DNA of 14,738 nt, from positions 1 to 14,738 of the forward strand of contig CAZWVA010000063.1 of the NCBI GenBank assembly GCA_964636885.1. The letters are read 5' to 3'. Position numbers and translations under genes: made by a program. Below the pieces are notes generated by a model, which had not been told where the DNA came from, ran no database searches, and saw only the letters and a list, made by a program, of their open reading frames with translations. Origin of the DNA: CAZWVA01 sp964636885. GTDB lineage: Bacteria > Desulfobacterota_D > UBA1144 > Nemesobacterales > CSP1-2. Of the stretch, positions 5,438 to 12,973 are shown one piece after another; the stretch's first letter is position 1; each line of letters opens with the position of its first letter.

Positions 5438-6412
5438 ATGATAAACATGGGCTCAATTACAGACGTTCCAGGGGTAAGGGTTGGACACCTCTCCGATTTT
5501 GAAGCCATAACGGGATGCACGGTCATCCTTTTTGATAATGAAGCTATAGGCGCAGTTGACCTGAGGGGAGGAGGAACGAGTACGAGACAGATCGATGGAC
5601 TTCTCCCCTATCACTCCTTTGGCAAAGTCCACGGCATTCTCCTTACCGGTGGCAGCGCCTATGGATTGGATGCGGCAGGTGGGGTGATGAGGTATCTTGA
5701 GGAGCGGGGGATTGGACTCGATGTCGGCTATGGCGTGGTTGTACCCTCTGTTCCCGCAGCCGTAATCTTCGATCTTGGGATTGGAAACGGAAGGATAAGA
5801 CCAAACGCCGATATGGGCTATAGGGCTTGTCTTGCCGCCTCTTCGCTTCCAGTAGAAGAGGGAAGTATAGGCGCAGGAACAGGGGCGACGATCGGAAAAC
5901 TCTTTGGTCTCAAAACGGCAACAAAGGGTGGGATCGGCACCGGAAGCCACATGCTGGGAAACGGGGTCATATTGGGTGTGCTCGTGATCGTAAACGCCTT
6001 TGGGGACGTGATAGATCCGGAAAAGAGGGAGATAATAGCAGGAGTGAGAAACTCCCCAGACGGAAAGGAGTTCCTCAATTCGGTGGATCTATTTAAACGG
6101 GGGTTCACGAGAAAGGCGGAACCCTTTGAGAATACGACTCTTGCCGTCGTTGCTACGAACGCCAGGTTCTCGAAGTCCGAACTTCTAAGGATAGCGAGAA
6201 TAGGGCAGACCGGAATCGCCAAGGTCATAGCCCCCGTTCATACCGTTTCAGATGGCGATCTCGTCTTTGCGGTGTCCTGCGGGGACGAGAAGGCGGATGC
6301 CAACGCGGTTGGAATCGTTGCCGGAGAGCTCATATCAGAGGCGATAATAAGGGCGGTTAAGACCGCAAAAAGCCTAGGCGGGATACCGAGTTGGGAGGAT
6401 ATAAAGAAATAG
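5438..6412 (+). CDS. P1 family peptidase (DmpA-like self-processing aminopeptidase, Peptidase_S58)
   Basis: This encodes 324 residues. The N-terminal I-T-D-V-P-G-V-R-V-G-H is a signature of this family, which folds like N-terminal nucleophile hydrolases. The precursor cleaves itself, and the new N-terminal Ser or Thr becomes the nucleophile of an aminopeptidase, with some members acting on D- or beta-amino acid peptides. Further family blocks seen are D-L-R-G-G-G-T-S (41-48), L-T-G-G-S-A-Y-G-L-D (69-78), A-G-T-G-A-T-I-G-K (146-154) and G-G-I-G-T-G-S (164-170), where T168 or S170 is a likely nucleophile, then V-N-A-F-G-D-V. There is no signal peptide. The start could also be the ATG at 5447, which fits family proteins better; neither has a ribosome site. 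It follows a terminator closely, so its promoter may lie inside the ATPase gene end. The natural substrate is unknown. Confidence 0.9.
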   Translation: MINMGSITDVPGVRVGHLSDFEAITGCTVILFDNEAIGAVDLRGGGTSTRQIDGLLPYHSFGKVHGILLTGGSAYGLDAAGGVMRYLEERGIGLDVGYGVVVPSVPAAVIFDLGIGNGRIRPNADMGYRACLAASSLPVEEGSIGAGTGATIGKLFGLKTATKGGIGTGSHMLGNGVILGVLVIVNAFGDVIDPEKREIIAGVRNSPDGKEFLNSVDLFKRGFTRKAEPFENTTLAVVATNARFSKSELLRIARIGQTGIAKVIAPVHTVSDGDLVFAVSCGDEKADANAVGIVAGELISEAIIRAVKTAKSLGGIPSWEDIKK

Positions 6413-6696
6413 TGCTGCATAAAGAGGTGTTTAAGAAGTGAAATTAGATCGATGAGATTAGTTCGCTCAGATTAGGTTCAAAAACACATTTTGTATAATT
6501 AACCGATTGAAGTGATACAACTTTATCTCGTTCTTATATATTTGGTCATAGTGTTATAGCACTTGAGTAATTTGAGGAATGCGCTTAACGCACCGGATTT
6601 ATGATTCTTCCCATGAAAAGGATACTTCCCGTTTTATTGTCCCGTAGAAAAAAGAAGGGATGATCCGCCCCGAATACGGTTAGTTGAAGGTTTTAG
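6413..6696. other. AT-rich intergenic region without a supportable gene
   Basis: Between the peptidase and the toxin-antitoxin operator I see no ORF of useful length. There is a 16-codon frame at 6613-6663 with no ribosome site. Small structures are an imperfect 14-bp palindrome at 6550-6563 and a TGCG/CGCA stem at 6580-6592. No clear terminator for the peptidase is visible. Confidence 0.5.
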
Positions 6697-6728
6697 GGGA
6701 ATATGTCATATATCATATTATTATTCCC
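6697..6728 (+). promoter_or_regulatory. Palindromic operator/promoter region of the toxin-antitoxin pair
   Basis: Arms GGGAATA (6697-6703) and TATTCCC (6722-6728) enclose 18 AT-rich bases that contain the smaller palindrome ATATGTCATAT (6701-6711) and a CATAT repeat. A TTGAAG at 6684-6689 may be the -35 element, and the palindromes overlap the expected -10 region. Such operators are typical of autoregulated VapBC operons. It ends two bases before the antitoxin ATG. Confidence 0.5.
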
Positions 6729-6730
6729 AC

Positions 6731-6951
6731 ATGAAAAGAAGCACGATTTTTATCGATGAAGAGATTGAAGAAGATATAAAGCATGTAGCAAAGATTTCGG
6801 GGAAGAAAGTATCTCGGTCATAAGAGAAGCTTTAAAAGAATATATTGAGAAGAACAGAAGAAAGAAAAAGCTATCCTTTGTGGGAATTGGAAAGAGCGGA
6901 CAAAAGGATGTATCGGAAACTTATGAGGAAAAGTCGTGGAATAAAGAATGA
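6731..6951 (+). pseudogene. vapB: VapB-type ribbon-helix-helix antitoxin, frameshifted
   Basis: The ATG at 6731 opens a frame (MKRSTIFIDEEIEEDIKHVA...) that stops at 6821-6823. Moving one frame at about 6812-6814 continues with SVIREALKEYIEKN, the second half of a ribbon-helix-helix fold, then a basic and acidic tail that would hold the toxin. The rejoined product would be about 73 residues, normal for VapB. One base is missing near 6813: a codon T-C-N there would restore V-S-S-V-I-R. The final TGA overlaps the toxin ATG as ATGA, the usual toxin-antitoxin coupling. An intact toxin beside a dead antitoxin would be harmful, so a sequencing error is as likely as real decay. Confidence 0.75.
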
Positions 6952-7361
6952 GGATTATTGCAGATACCGGAGCCATATATGCTCTCATGGATGAGGACGA
7001 CAAATGGCACGACAGGGTAAAGAAAACTCTTGAAGAGCAAAAACTTAAGCTTATTCTTCCCTCAACCATACTTCCAGAAATATGCTGCCTTGCCAACAAG
7101 TATTTAGGTGTAGAAACTGAACTCGGATTTTTAAGGTCGGCAGTAGAAGGTGAAATCAAAGTAGAGGAAGTGGGTATAAGGGATTATGCTTTGGCCTTAA
7201 ATTACATGGGAAAATACAAGGACACTAATATAGGTTTTGTAGATGCTACAGTAATTGCGGTTGCAGAACGTTTAGCAATATACTCCCTTCTTACCACTGA
7301 TAGAAGACACTTCCCTCAAGTAAAAACGAAGAAAGGCAAATCCTTTAACCTATTGCCGTAA
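6948..7361 (+). CDS. vapC: VapC-type PIN-domain toxin ribonuclease
   Basis: This encodes 137 residues. PIN-domain toxins are Mg2+-dependent RNases that often cut tRNA or rRNA loops and halt translation until neutralised by VapB. The acidic active-site positions are present: D6 in I-I-A-D-T-G-A, E44 in L-P-E-I, D99 in G-F-V-D-A-T and D118 in L-L-T-T-D-R-R-H-F. Length and the order of motifs fit the family. The ATG overlaps the antitoxin stop by four bases, so translation is coupled to vapB; no independent ribosome site is seen. The gene appears intact while its antitoxin is frameshifted. Lower G+C than the flanking housekeeping genes agrees with an acquired module. The RNA target cannot be told from sequence. 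Confidence 0.9.
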   Translation: MRIIADTGAIYALMDEDDKWHDRVKKTLEEQKLKLILPSTILPEICCLANKYLGVETELGFLRSAVEGEIKVEEVGIRDYALALNYMGKYKDTNIGFVDATVIAVAERLAIYSLLTTDRRHFPQVKTKKGKSFNLLP

Positions 7362-7363
7362 TA

Positions 7364-7481
7364 TTTTGAGATCATTTCAAAACCTCTTAGTATGCCACGC
7401 TCAGCACGCTCGCTACACTCAGTGCAAACTCCGCGAAGGATCTCAAAATCGGTATTCTTCGCTACTCGCTTTGCTCAGAAT
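7364..7481. repeat. Composite inverted-repeat element between convergent vapC and rodA
   Basis: Perfect 10-bp arms TTTTGAGATC (7364-7373) and GATCTCAAAA (7439-7448) lie 65 bases apart and enclose GC-rich sequence with repeated GCTC/CGCT units. A second unit follows, with ATTCT (7454-7458) and AGAAT (7477-7481) flanking TCGCT...GCTC. On the minus strand the second unit reads ATTCTGAGC...GCGAAGAAT, a pattern I recall as a dispersed intergenic repeat in many bacterial genomes. It probably folds in RNA and may end transcription from both sides. Only one copy is in the window, so the repeat status is inferred from its form. Confidence 0.5.
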
Positions 7482-7504
7482 GATAGCCTTATGTAGAACC
7501 CAGA

Positions 7505-8619
7505 TTAATTAAGCGCAATCGCCTCCTTTGAGGCGGGGAATTTTCTTATTCTTATTCCAAGGGCTATCCCAATACCCAGCATAGCCGTAAGTGTGGAAGA
7601 ACCGCCATAGCTAAAGAGTAGAAGAGGCACGCCCGTTACGGGGAGTATGCCAATAACCATACCGACGTTAATCAATGTATGCCAGAAGAACATGGACGCA
7701 ACACCAAGCGATACAAGCATGGAGAACCTGTCCTTTGCGCGGCTTGCCGTATCGAGAATCCAGAGTATTATGGTGAAATAGAGGAGAAGCGTAAAAACCG
7801 CACCCACAAAACCCCATTCCTCGGCAATCACAGAAAAGGCAAAATCGGTGCGCTGCTCAGGGATGAACCTGAGTTGTGTCTGAGAGCCCTTTTTAAACCC
7901 TTTTCCAAGAAACCTTCCAGAACCAACAGCGATCTGCGATTGAATCGCATTATATCCCGAGCCGAGAGGGTCCTGCGATGGATCGAGGAAGGTCTTTATC
8001 CTCTGTTTTTGATAATCCTTCAAGAAAAAGTGCCAGGCCGGATAGGAAAGCCCAAGAACCGTGATGAGGAGAAACAGAAGGGACTTCACCTTAACCCTCA
8101 TAAAGAGAACGAGGCTACCCGATATTAGAAGAATGGTAAGTGCAGTGCCTAGATCAGGCTGGAGCATTATTAAACCCAGAGGCAACGCTATTAACAAAAC
8201 CGGCTTTATAAGGTCTAGGAAACCGTAAGGCCCCCCTTCAAAATCGTTATGATAAAACCTCGCAAGGGCGAGTATCATCGGGATCTTCACAAATTCGGAA
8301 GGCTGAATAGTTATATGGTCACCAAGAGAGATCCAGCTTTTTGAACCCGAAACCTCCNNNNNNNNNNNNNNNNGAGCGATGCGACGGAGGCCGTATAAAC
8401 GTATGAGGTATACCGCTCAAGCGTCTTATAATCCAAGAAGGAGAAAAACACCATCCCTATAGTGCCCAGGATAACCCAGGCCAACTGCTTCCTAAATACG
8501 TTGAGGTCTGTCTGGTAAGAGGCACTATAGAGGTTCACAAGCCCGATGAAACAGAGGGCCAGAGTTACGGTAAGTAAAAACCAATCGTAATTCTTAATAA
8601 GCCTCCGGTCTATCATCAT
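7505..8619 (-). CDS. rodA: Peptidoglycan glycosyltransferase RodA (interrupted by a sequence gap)
   Basis: RodA is the SEDS-family polymerase that joins lipid II into glycan strands for side-wall growth, working with PBP2. The start MMIDRRLIKNYDW at 8619 lies one base after the PBP2 stop, so the two are translationally coupled. The first about 80 residues reach the gap of 16 N (8358-8373); after it the correct frame resumes with V-S-G-S-K-S-W-I-S-L-G and I-Q-P-S-E-F-V-K. Key family blocks are Q-P-D-L-G-T-A with the essential Asp, P-E-Q-R-T-D-F-A-F-S-V-I-A-E-E-W-G-F, and G-I-L-P-V-T-G-V-P-L-L-L-F-S-Y-G-G-S-S near the end. About ten membrane helices are expected. The total of about 370 residues fits the family. 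The frame on the two sides agrees only if the true gap length is 3k+2, so 16 is not exact. Confidence 0.93.
8358..8373. other. Assembly gap (16 N) inside rodA
   Basis: Sixteen undetermined bases. Flanking rodA frames require a gap length of 2 modulo 3 for an intact gene, so the stated size is a placeholder or is off by at least one base. Confidence 0.97.
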
Positions 8620-8620
8620 C

Positions 8621-10412
8621 TCAAACGTTTCCTTCTTGTTTCAGCTTTAGATATGCCTCAAGGATCTGTTTCACAACGGGTGCGGCAACAGCCCCGCCTT
8701 TTCCCCCGTGTTCCACAAGTACGGTTACCGCGATCTCCGGGTTTTCAGCAGGGGCATAGGAGGTGAACCAAGCGTGGTCCTTGTGCCCGTCGTGCTTACC
8801 CTTGCCAAGTGCAATGACCTGGGCCGTTCCCGTCTTTCCCGCAACGGTCATTTCGTCCAACCTAGAAGCACGTCCCGTACCCTGAGGATCGTTCACAACC
8901 CCTTCTAATCCCCTTCTTATCAGATCTATTATCGTCTGTCTTAAAGAAAGGCGACGGTTCTCTTCAGGATGATACTCGATCAGGGTCTCCCCTTGAGGAG
9001 AAACCACCTTTTTCACGATCTGGGGTTTTAAAAACCTCCCTCCGTTTGCTATGGCGGATGTCATAAGGGCGATTTGAAGCGGGGTTGCGTGAACATACCC
9101 CTATTCCCATAACTATAGTTTCACCCTCATACCAGGGCTCCTTAAACGTCCTAAGTTTCCATTCCCTGTCCGGCAGTATTCCCGCTCTTTCCTCAATATC
9201 AATCCCTGTAAAAGCCCCAAAGCCAAAGTCCCTCATATATTTTGCAAAACGATCGATTCCTAACTTCTCAACGACGTTATAGAAATACACATCGCATGAC
9301 TTAACGATAGCCTCGTGGAGGTTCACCAATCCATGTCCACCCGGCTTCCAGCACCTAAACGTCTTTCTGCCGAGCCTGTATGTTCCAGGGCAGTAGAACG
9401 TGGTGTTTGAATCGATCACACCCTCACCGAGACCAGCGGCTGCTGTAACGATCTTAAAAACGGAGCCCGGCGCGTACACACCCTGTGTGGCACGATTTAA
9501 AAGCGGAAAGGACCCATCCTCCATGAGCTCTTTCCACTTCTTGGCGTCTATTCCCCTTATAAAGTCCGCCGGATCGAAGGTGGGATGGCTTACAAGCGCA
9601 AGCACTCCACCGGTTCTCACATCGACTACAACCACGGCCCCTGCCCTGTCTCCCAGAGCCTCTTCAGATGCCTTCTGGAGATCGAGATCGATGGATAGAA
9701 CCACATCGGCTCCGGGAACGCTGTCTCGACTCCTTAAGTCTTCCTGAAAGAAGTCCCATTTCACCTCTCGTCCAAGGGCGTCCGTTACCTTTTGTATGAC
9801 CCCGTATTTCCCGTGTAGATAGGTCTCCCAGCTTTTTTCTACACCGCTTTTTCCAACCATGTCATCACCCTGTATATCTGGATAGGCCTTAAGATCGTTT
9901 TCAGTTGCCTTTCCCAAGTATCCGAGGAAGGGGGCACCTAGTTTACCGTATGGGTATTTCCTCGTATGGTTTACCTCTATGATGATACTTGGAAACAAAC
10001 CCTTACGGGCTTCTATAAGGGCGAGTTGGTCACGGTTTATATCCTGGGCGATAAGAGTGGGTTTAAATCGGTTTTGTTCCTGTGCCGCTTTGATCCTGTT
10101 TGTGATTTCCCCCGATTCCATACCGAGAATATTGGAAAGGGTGTTTGTGAGAAGATCCAAGTCCTTTATCTCCTTAGGAACCACATACACATCGAAAGAT
10201 GGACGGTTTACTACGATTTCTCTACCACGGCGATCTAGGATCCTTCCCCTCGGGGCTGGAACTCTTGTAATGCGAATACGGTTATTGAGTGAAAACCTCT
10301 CGAATTCCTCTCCTCTTAGAATCTGAAGATACCACAGTCTGCCAACGAGTATGAGAAACGTCTGGGTGAGTATTATGGTAGCTATGATAAAGTTACGCTT
10401 GTACTCTTGCAT
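8621..10412 (-). CDS. mrdA: Penicillin-binding protein 2, transpeptidase of the elongasome (frameshifted)
   Basis: PBP2 cross-links peptidoglycan made by RodA during cell elongation. The ATG at 10412 overlaps the mreD end by 20 bases. Seen in order: an N-terminal membrane anchor (residues 8-30), the PBP dimerisation region with P-A-P-R-G-R-I-L-D-R-R-G (53-64), and the transpeptidase domain with active-site S317 in P-G-S-V-F-K and S372-C-D. After M-G-I-G at residue 438 the frame breaks at the four C at 9098-9101 (GGGG on the coding strand). The other frame resumes with Y-V-H-A-T-P-L-Q-I-A and holds the K-T-G motif (V-A-G-K-T-G-T-A) and the normal C-terminus to 8621. Family members read G-I-G-Q-G-Y here; loss of five bases between G runs would explain the break. 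The rejoined length is about 598 residues. Since PBP2 is usually essential in rods, a sequence error is likely. Confidence 0.92.
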
Positions 10413-10884
10413 ATGATCTCTTTATCATCCAGAAGATCGGGAGTCCTAATAGGGTGTTAATAATTCCCTGAGTCATTACAAGACCAACCGAGATTCCAAA
10501 CCCCGTATCGGTTCTCGCTTTAAGGACAGCCCATATAAAAGACCACGAAAAAACGGTGCCAAAAAGTATAGCAACCGCCTGAGTGGATTTGCTCTGGGAG
10601 TAGAGGTTGTCCGAAAGTCCCCTTAGGAGGGTAAAAACGGCAAGCCTTGAGAGCGTATGGATACCAAATAAACACCCGGAAAGAACGTCCATCATGTATG
10701 CGTTTCCAAGAGCGAGTATAGCACCCCATCCAGGTTCGTAGAAGAGAGAGAGGAAAACTATCAGTATCAGGTTCAAGTCTGGATAAAAAACCCCAGTGCG
10801 GTTTGGAGAGAAAAGAGTGGTCTGGAGCATCATAAATACGATAGATAGGAGGATTAGAAAAACAACGGAGAGTAACCTATTCAT
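10393..10884 (-). CDS. mreD: Rod shape-determining membrane protein MreD
   Basis: This encodes 163 residues. MreD is an inner-membrane partner that links MreC with the elongation machinery. About five hydrophobic helices are visible, starting with a helix at residues 4-22 and including P-N-R-T-G-V-F-Y-P-D-L-N-L-I-L-I-V-F, the conserved proline/aspartate turn between the first two helices of the family. G-x-L-F-G-I-H-T-L-S in the middle is also typical. Its ATG overlaps the mreC stop by eight bases, and its end overlaps mrdA by 20 bases, so expression is tightly coupled. The protein is short and divergent, as usual for MreD; the assignment rests on topology plus the operon position. Confidence 0.9.
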   Translation of the reverse strand: MNRLLSVVFLILLSIVFMMLQTTLFSPNRTGVFYPDLNLILIVFLSLFYEPGWGAILALGNAYMMDVLSGCLFGIHTLSRLAVFTLLRGLSDNLYSQSKSTQAVAILFGTVFSWSFIWAVLKARTDTGFGISVGLVMTQGIINTLLGLPIFWMIKRSYARVQA

Positions 10885-11704
10885 TTAAGACCGTATTTTC
10901 AGGGGATTTAAGAACCACAAGCACCTCCTCAAGGGAGTTCAAATCTACATCCGGATATACACGGGCATTAGTAAACCCACCTTTTATATCAACCCCCACC
11001 ACGGTTCCTATGACAACGCCCTTTGGAAAGAACCCGTCCCTACCCGATGAGATTACCTTGTCTCCTATACTCACATCGGATTTCTTCTCTATGTACTCCA
11101 TCACACACCCGCTCCCGGTTCCCTTAACGATCCCCCTTGCCCTTGTTCTATGTATGTAGGCATCAACTGCGCTTATCTCATCCGTTATGAGAATCACCTC
11201 AGCGCTCCTGTCCCCTACGAGGAAGACCCTACCCACGATCCCCTCATAAGTGGTAACGGGCATCCCCTCGGAGATTCCGTCCCTGCTTCCCCTATCTATA
11301 ATCACGACCTGGGACCTCAGCCCAGATGGGCTTCCCGCAATCACGCTGGCGGTAATAACCGGATATGGAGACGCCTCCTTGAATTCGAGAAGCCTCTTTA
11401 GTCTCTCGTTTTGGATCTCCGCCTCCCAGAGCCGGAATTTCTCCTGACGGAGTCTTTTGATCTCGGCCTTTAGCCTCATGTTCTCTTCCTTTATCCCCAC
11501 AAGGTCAATGTAGCCTTGCCACAGCCCCACGATCCCCGCCGTTATAATAGAAACGAGCTTTTGAGGGTAGTAGGCCAGATTGAGAATGGATCTGGAAAAC
11601 GGTCCCTCCGCCCGCCTCCCCTCAAGGGTCAATGGAAAGATCTGAATGGCAAAGAAGAAAAAAACCAGGCTTATGAGGATCGGATGACGCTTTAAGAACC
11701 CCAT
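10877..11704 (-). CDS. mreC: Rod shape-determining protein MreC
   Basis: This encodes 275 residues. MreC is a bitopic protein that forms periplasmic filaments and activates PBP2-RodA. One membrane helix (residues 8-25) is followed by a linker, a coiled coil (about 72-112, repeated Leu, Lys, Glu and Arg with heptad-like spacing) and the two beta-barrel domains beginning P-Y-P-V-I-T-A-S-V-I. Conserved blocks are I-I-D-R-G-S-R-D-G-I-S-E-G-M-P-V, G-I-V-G-R-V and I-S-S-G-R-D-G-F-F-P-K-G, all standard in MreC. It starts four bases after the mreB stop. A GAGGTGA sequence about 18 bases upstream may be the ribosome site, though spacing is long, so coupling to mreB translation is probable. The length fits the family. 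Confidence 0.95.
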   Translation of the reverse strand: MGFLKRHPILISLVFFFFAIQIFPLTLEGRRAEGPFSRSILNLAYYPQKLVSIITAGIVGLWQGYIDLVGIKEENMRLKAEIKRLRQEKFRLWEAEIQNERLKRLLEFKEASPYPVITASVIAGSPSGLRSQVVIIDRGSRDGISEGMPVTTYEGIVGRVFLVGDRSAEVILITDEISAVDAYIHRTRARGIVKGTGSGCVMEYIEKKSDVSIGDKVISSGRDGFFPKGVVIGTVVGVDIKGGFTNARVYPDVDLNSLEEVLVVLKSPENTVLNE

Positions 11705-11708
11705 GATT

Positions 11709-12746
11709 CTAAGATAAGCTCACCTCTTTCAGGAGATCCAACTCATCAAGGGCCTTGCCAGACCCCAACACGACGCATGTTAAGGGATCCTCCGCCACGT
11801 TTACCGGAAGTCCCGTCTCCTCCTTAATCAGCATATCCAGTCCGCCCAGGAGCGCTCCTCCTCCGGTTAAAACTATCCCGTTATCCACTATATCGGCAGC
11901 GAGCTCAGGGGGCGTTCTTTCGAGTGTTTGTTTTATAGCGTCTATAATCAGACTCACCGGTTCGCTCAAGGCCTCCCTAACCTCCTCAGAGGTTATATCT
12001 ATGGTTTTTGGAACACCCGCCCTTAGATCCCTTCCCTTTACCTTCATAACCCCAACATCTCCGTTTGCCACCACCCTTCCGAGATTTATCTTAATCTCCT
12101 CAGCGGTTCTTTCCCCTACCAGCATGTTATACGTTCTCTTCACGTACTGGAGTATAGACTCATCCATCTTATCCCCGCCAACCCTGACCGATTTACTTAC
12201 CACTATTCCCGCAAGGGATATGACCGCGACCCCTGTTGTCCCTCCTCCAATGTCAACAACCATGTTTCCGGTTGGCTCCGTCACAGGCATCCCGGCTCCA
12301 AGTGCCGCCGCCATCGTCTCCTCTATCAGATAAACTTCTCTCGCGCCAGCCGCCTCGGCCGATTCCCTTACAGCCCTCTTCTCCACCTCCGTGATCCCAA
12401 TAGGCACCGATATTATGATACGTGGTCTTACGAAGCTCTTTCTGTTGTTATGTGTACGTCTTATAAAGTACTCAAGCATCTTCTGAGCCACATCGAAATC
12501 GGCTATCACTCCCTCCTTTAACGGCCTTATAGCCTTAATCGACCCAGGCGTACGTCCGACCATGTCCTTTGCCTCTTTTCCGACTGCGAGTATCCTCTTT
12601 GCCCCCTTGTTATCCTCCTGCACCGCCACAACCGATGGCTCGTTTGCCACAATGCCCTTTCCTTTTACGTATACCAAGGTGTTTGCGGTTCCTAAATCCA
12701 CTGCCAGATCATTTGAAAACCATCCTAGAATCGAATTGAATATCAT
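11709..12746 (-). CDS. mreB: Rod shape-determining protein MreB (bacterial actin)
   Basis: This encodes 345 residues, full length. MreB polymerises with ATP into membrane-bound filaments that guide side-wall synthesis. An N-terminal hydrophobic stretch M-I-F-N-S-I-L-G-W-F can insert into the membrane. Actin-fold motifs in order are phosphate-1 D-L-G-T-A-N-T (17-23), connect-1 around E-E-T-M-A-A-A-L-G-A-G (142-152), phosphate-2 D-I-G-G-G-T-T-G (165-172) and the adenosine motif I-V-L-T-G-G-G-A-L-L (291-300). A strong GGGAGGGG ribosome site precedes the ATG at 12746. It leads the operon mreB-mreC-mreD-mrdA-rodA, with no clear terminator among the genes. A 7-bp hairpin lies just upstream of the ribosome site. 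The assignment is secure. Confidence 0.98.
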   Translation of the reverse strand: MIFNSILGWFSNDLAVDLGTANTLVYVKGKGIVANEPSVVAVQEDNKGAKRILAVGKEAKDMVGRTPGSIKAIRPLKEGVIADFDVAQKMLEYFIRRTHNNRKSFVRPRIIISVPIGITEVEKRAVRESAEAAGAREVYLIEETMAAALGAGMPVTEPTGNMVVDIGGGTTGVAVISLAGIVVSKSVRVGGDKMDESILQYVKRTYNMLVGERTAEEIKINLGRVVANGDVGVMKVKGRDLRAGVPKTIDITSEEVREALSEPVSLIIDAIKQTLERTPPELAADIVDNGIVLTGGGALLGGLDMLIKEETGLPVNVAEDPLTCVVLGSGKALDELDLLKEVSLS

Positions 12747-12763
12747 CTTTCTACCCCTCCCTA

Positions 12764-12790
12764 CATAACTCTCAATAAGTTTAAGTTATG
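12764..12790 (-). promoter_or_regulatory. Hairpin in the 5' leader of mreB
   Basis: Perfect 7-bp arms CATAACT (12764-12770) and AGTTATG (12784-12790) enclose 13 bases. On the minus strand the element ends just before TAGGGAGGGG, the mreB ribosome site. The stem is AT-rich and weak, so control of access to the ribosome site is only a possibility. The remaining about 180 bases up to the YgfZ-like gene hold no ORF and no confident promoter. Confidence 0.3.
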
Positions 12791-12973
12791 CGATTTTGTA
12801 TATCCAAATAATACGGTTCTTCTGCCCTCTACGTTTAATCCCCTACCGGTTTAATACAACCCACTAACATAGAGCCATAACACACTAAAATCACTACTTT
12901 TTCGCTAAAATGCGAGCTCTCCTATCCTCCCATTCCTAATTATGCGGATACTATAAATCAGGGGGAAATAAAA

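Noticed and set aside
6613..6663. 16-codon basic peptide frame upstream of vapB
   Set aside because: It has no ribosome site or context and its length is within chance expectation.
8964..9064. Programmed ribosomal frameshift in mrdA
   Set aside because: No slippery heptamer with a downstream structure is visible, and a small deletion at a G run explains the loss of the conserved Q-G residues.
12900..12925. Possible terminator after the YgfZ-like gene (TCGC/GCGA stem)
   Set aside because: There are only four paired bases and no T-run follows on the transcribed strand.
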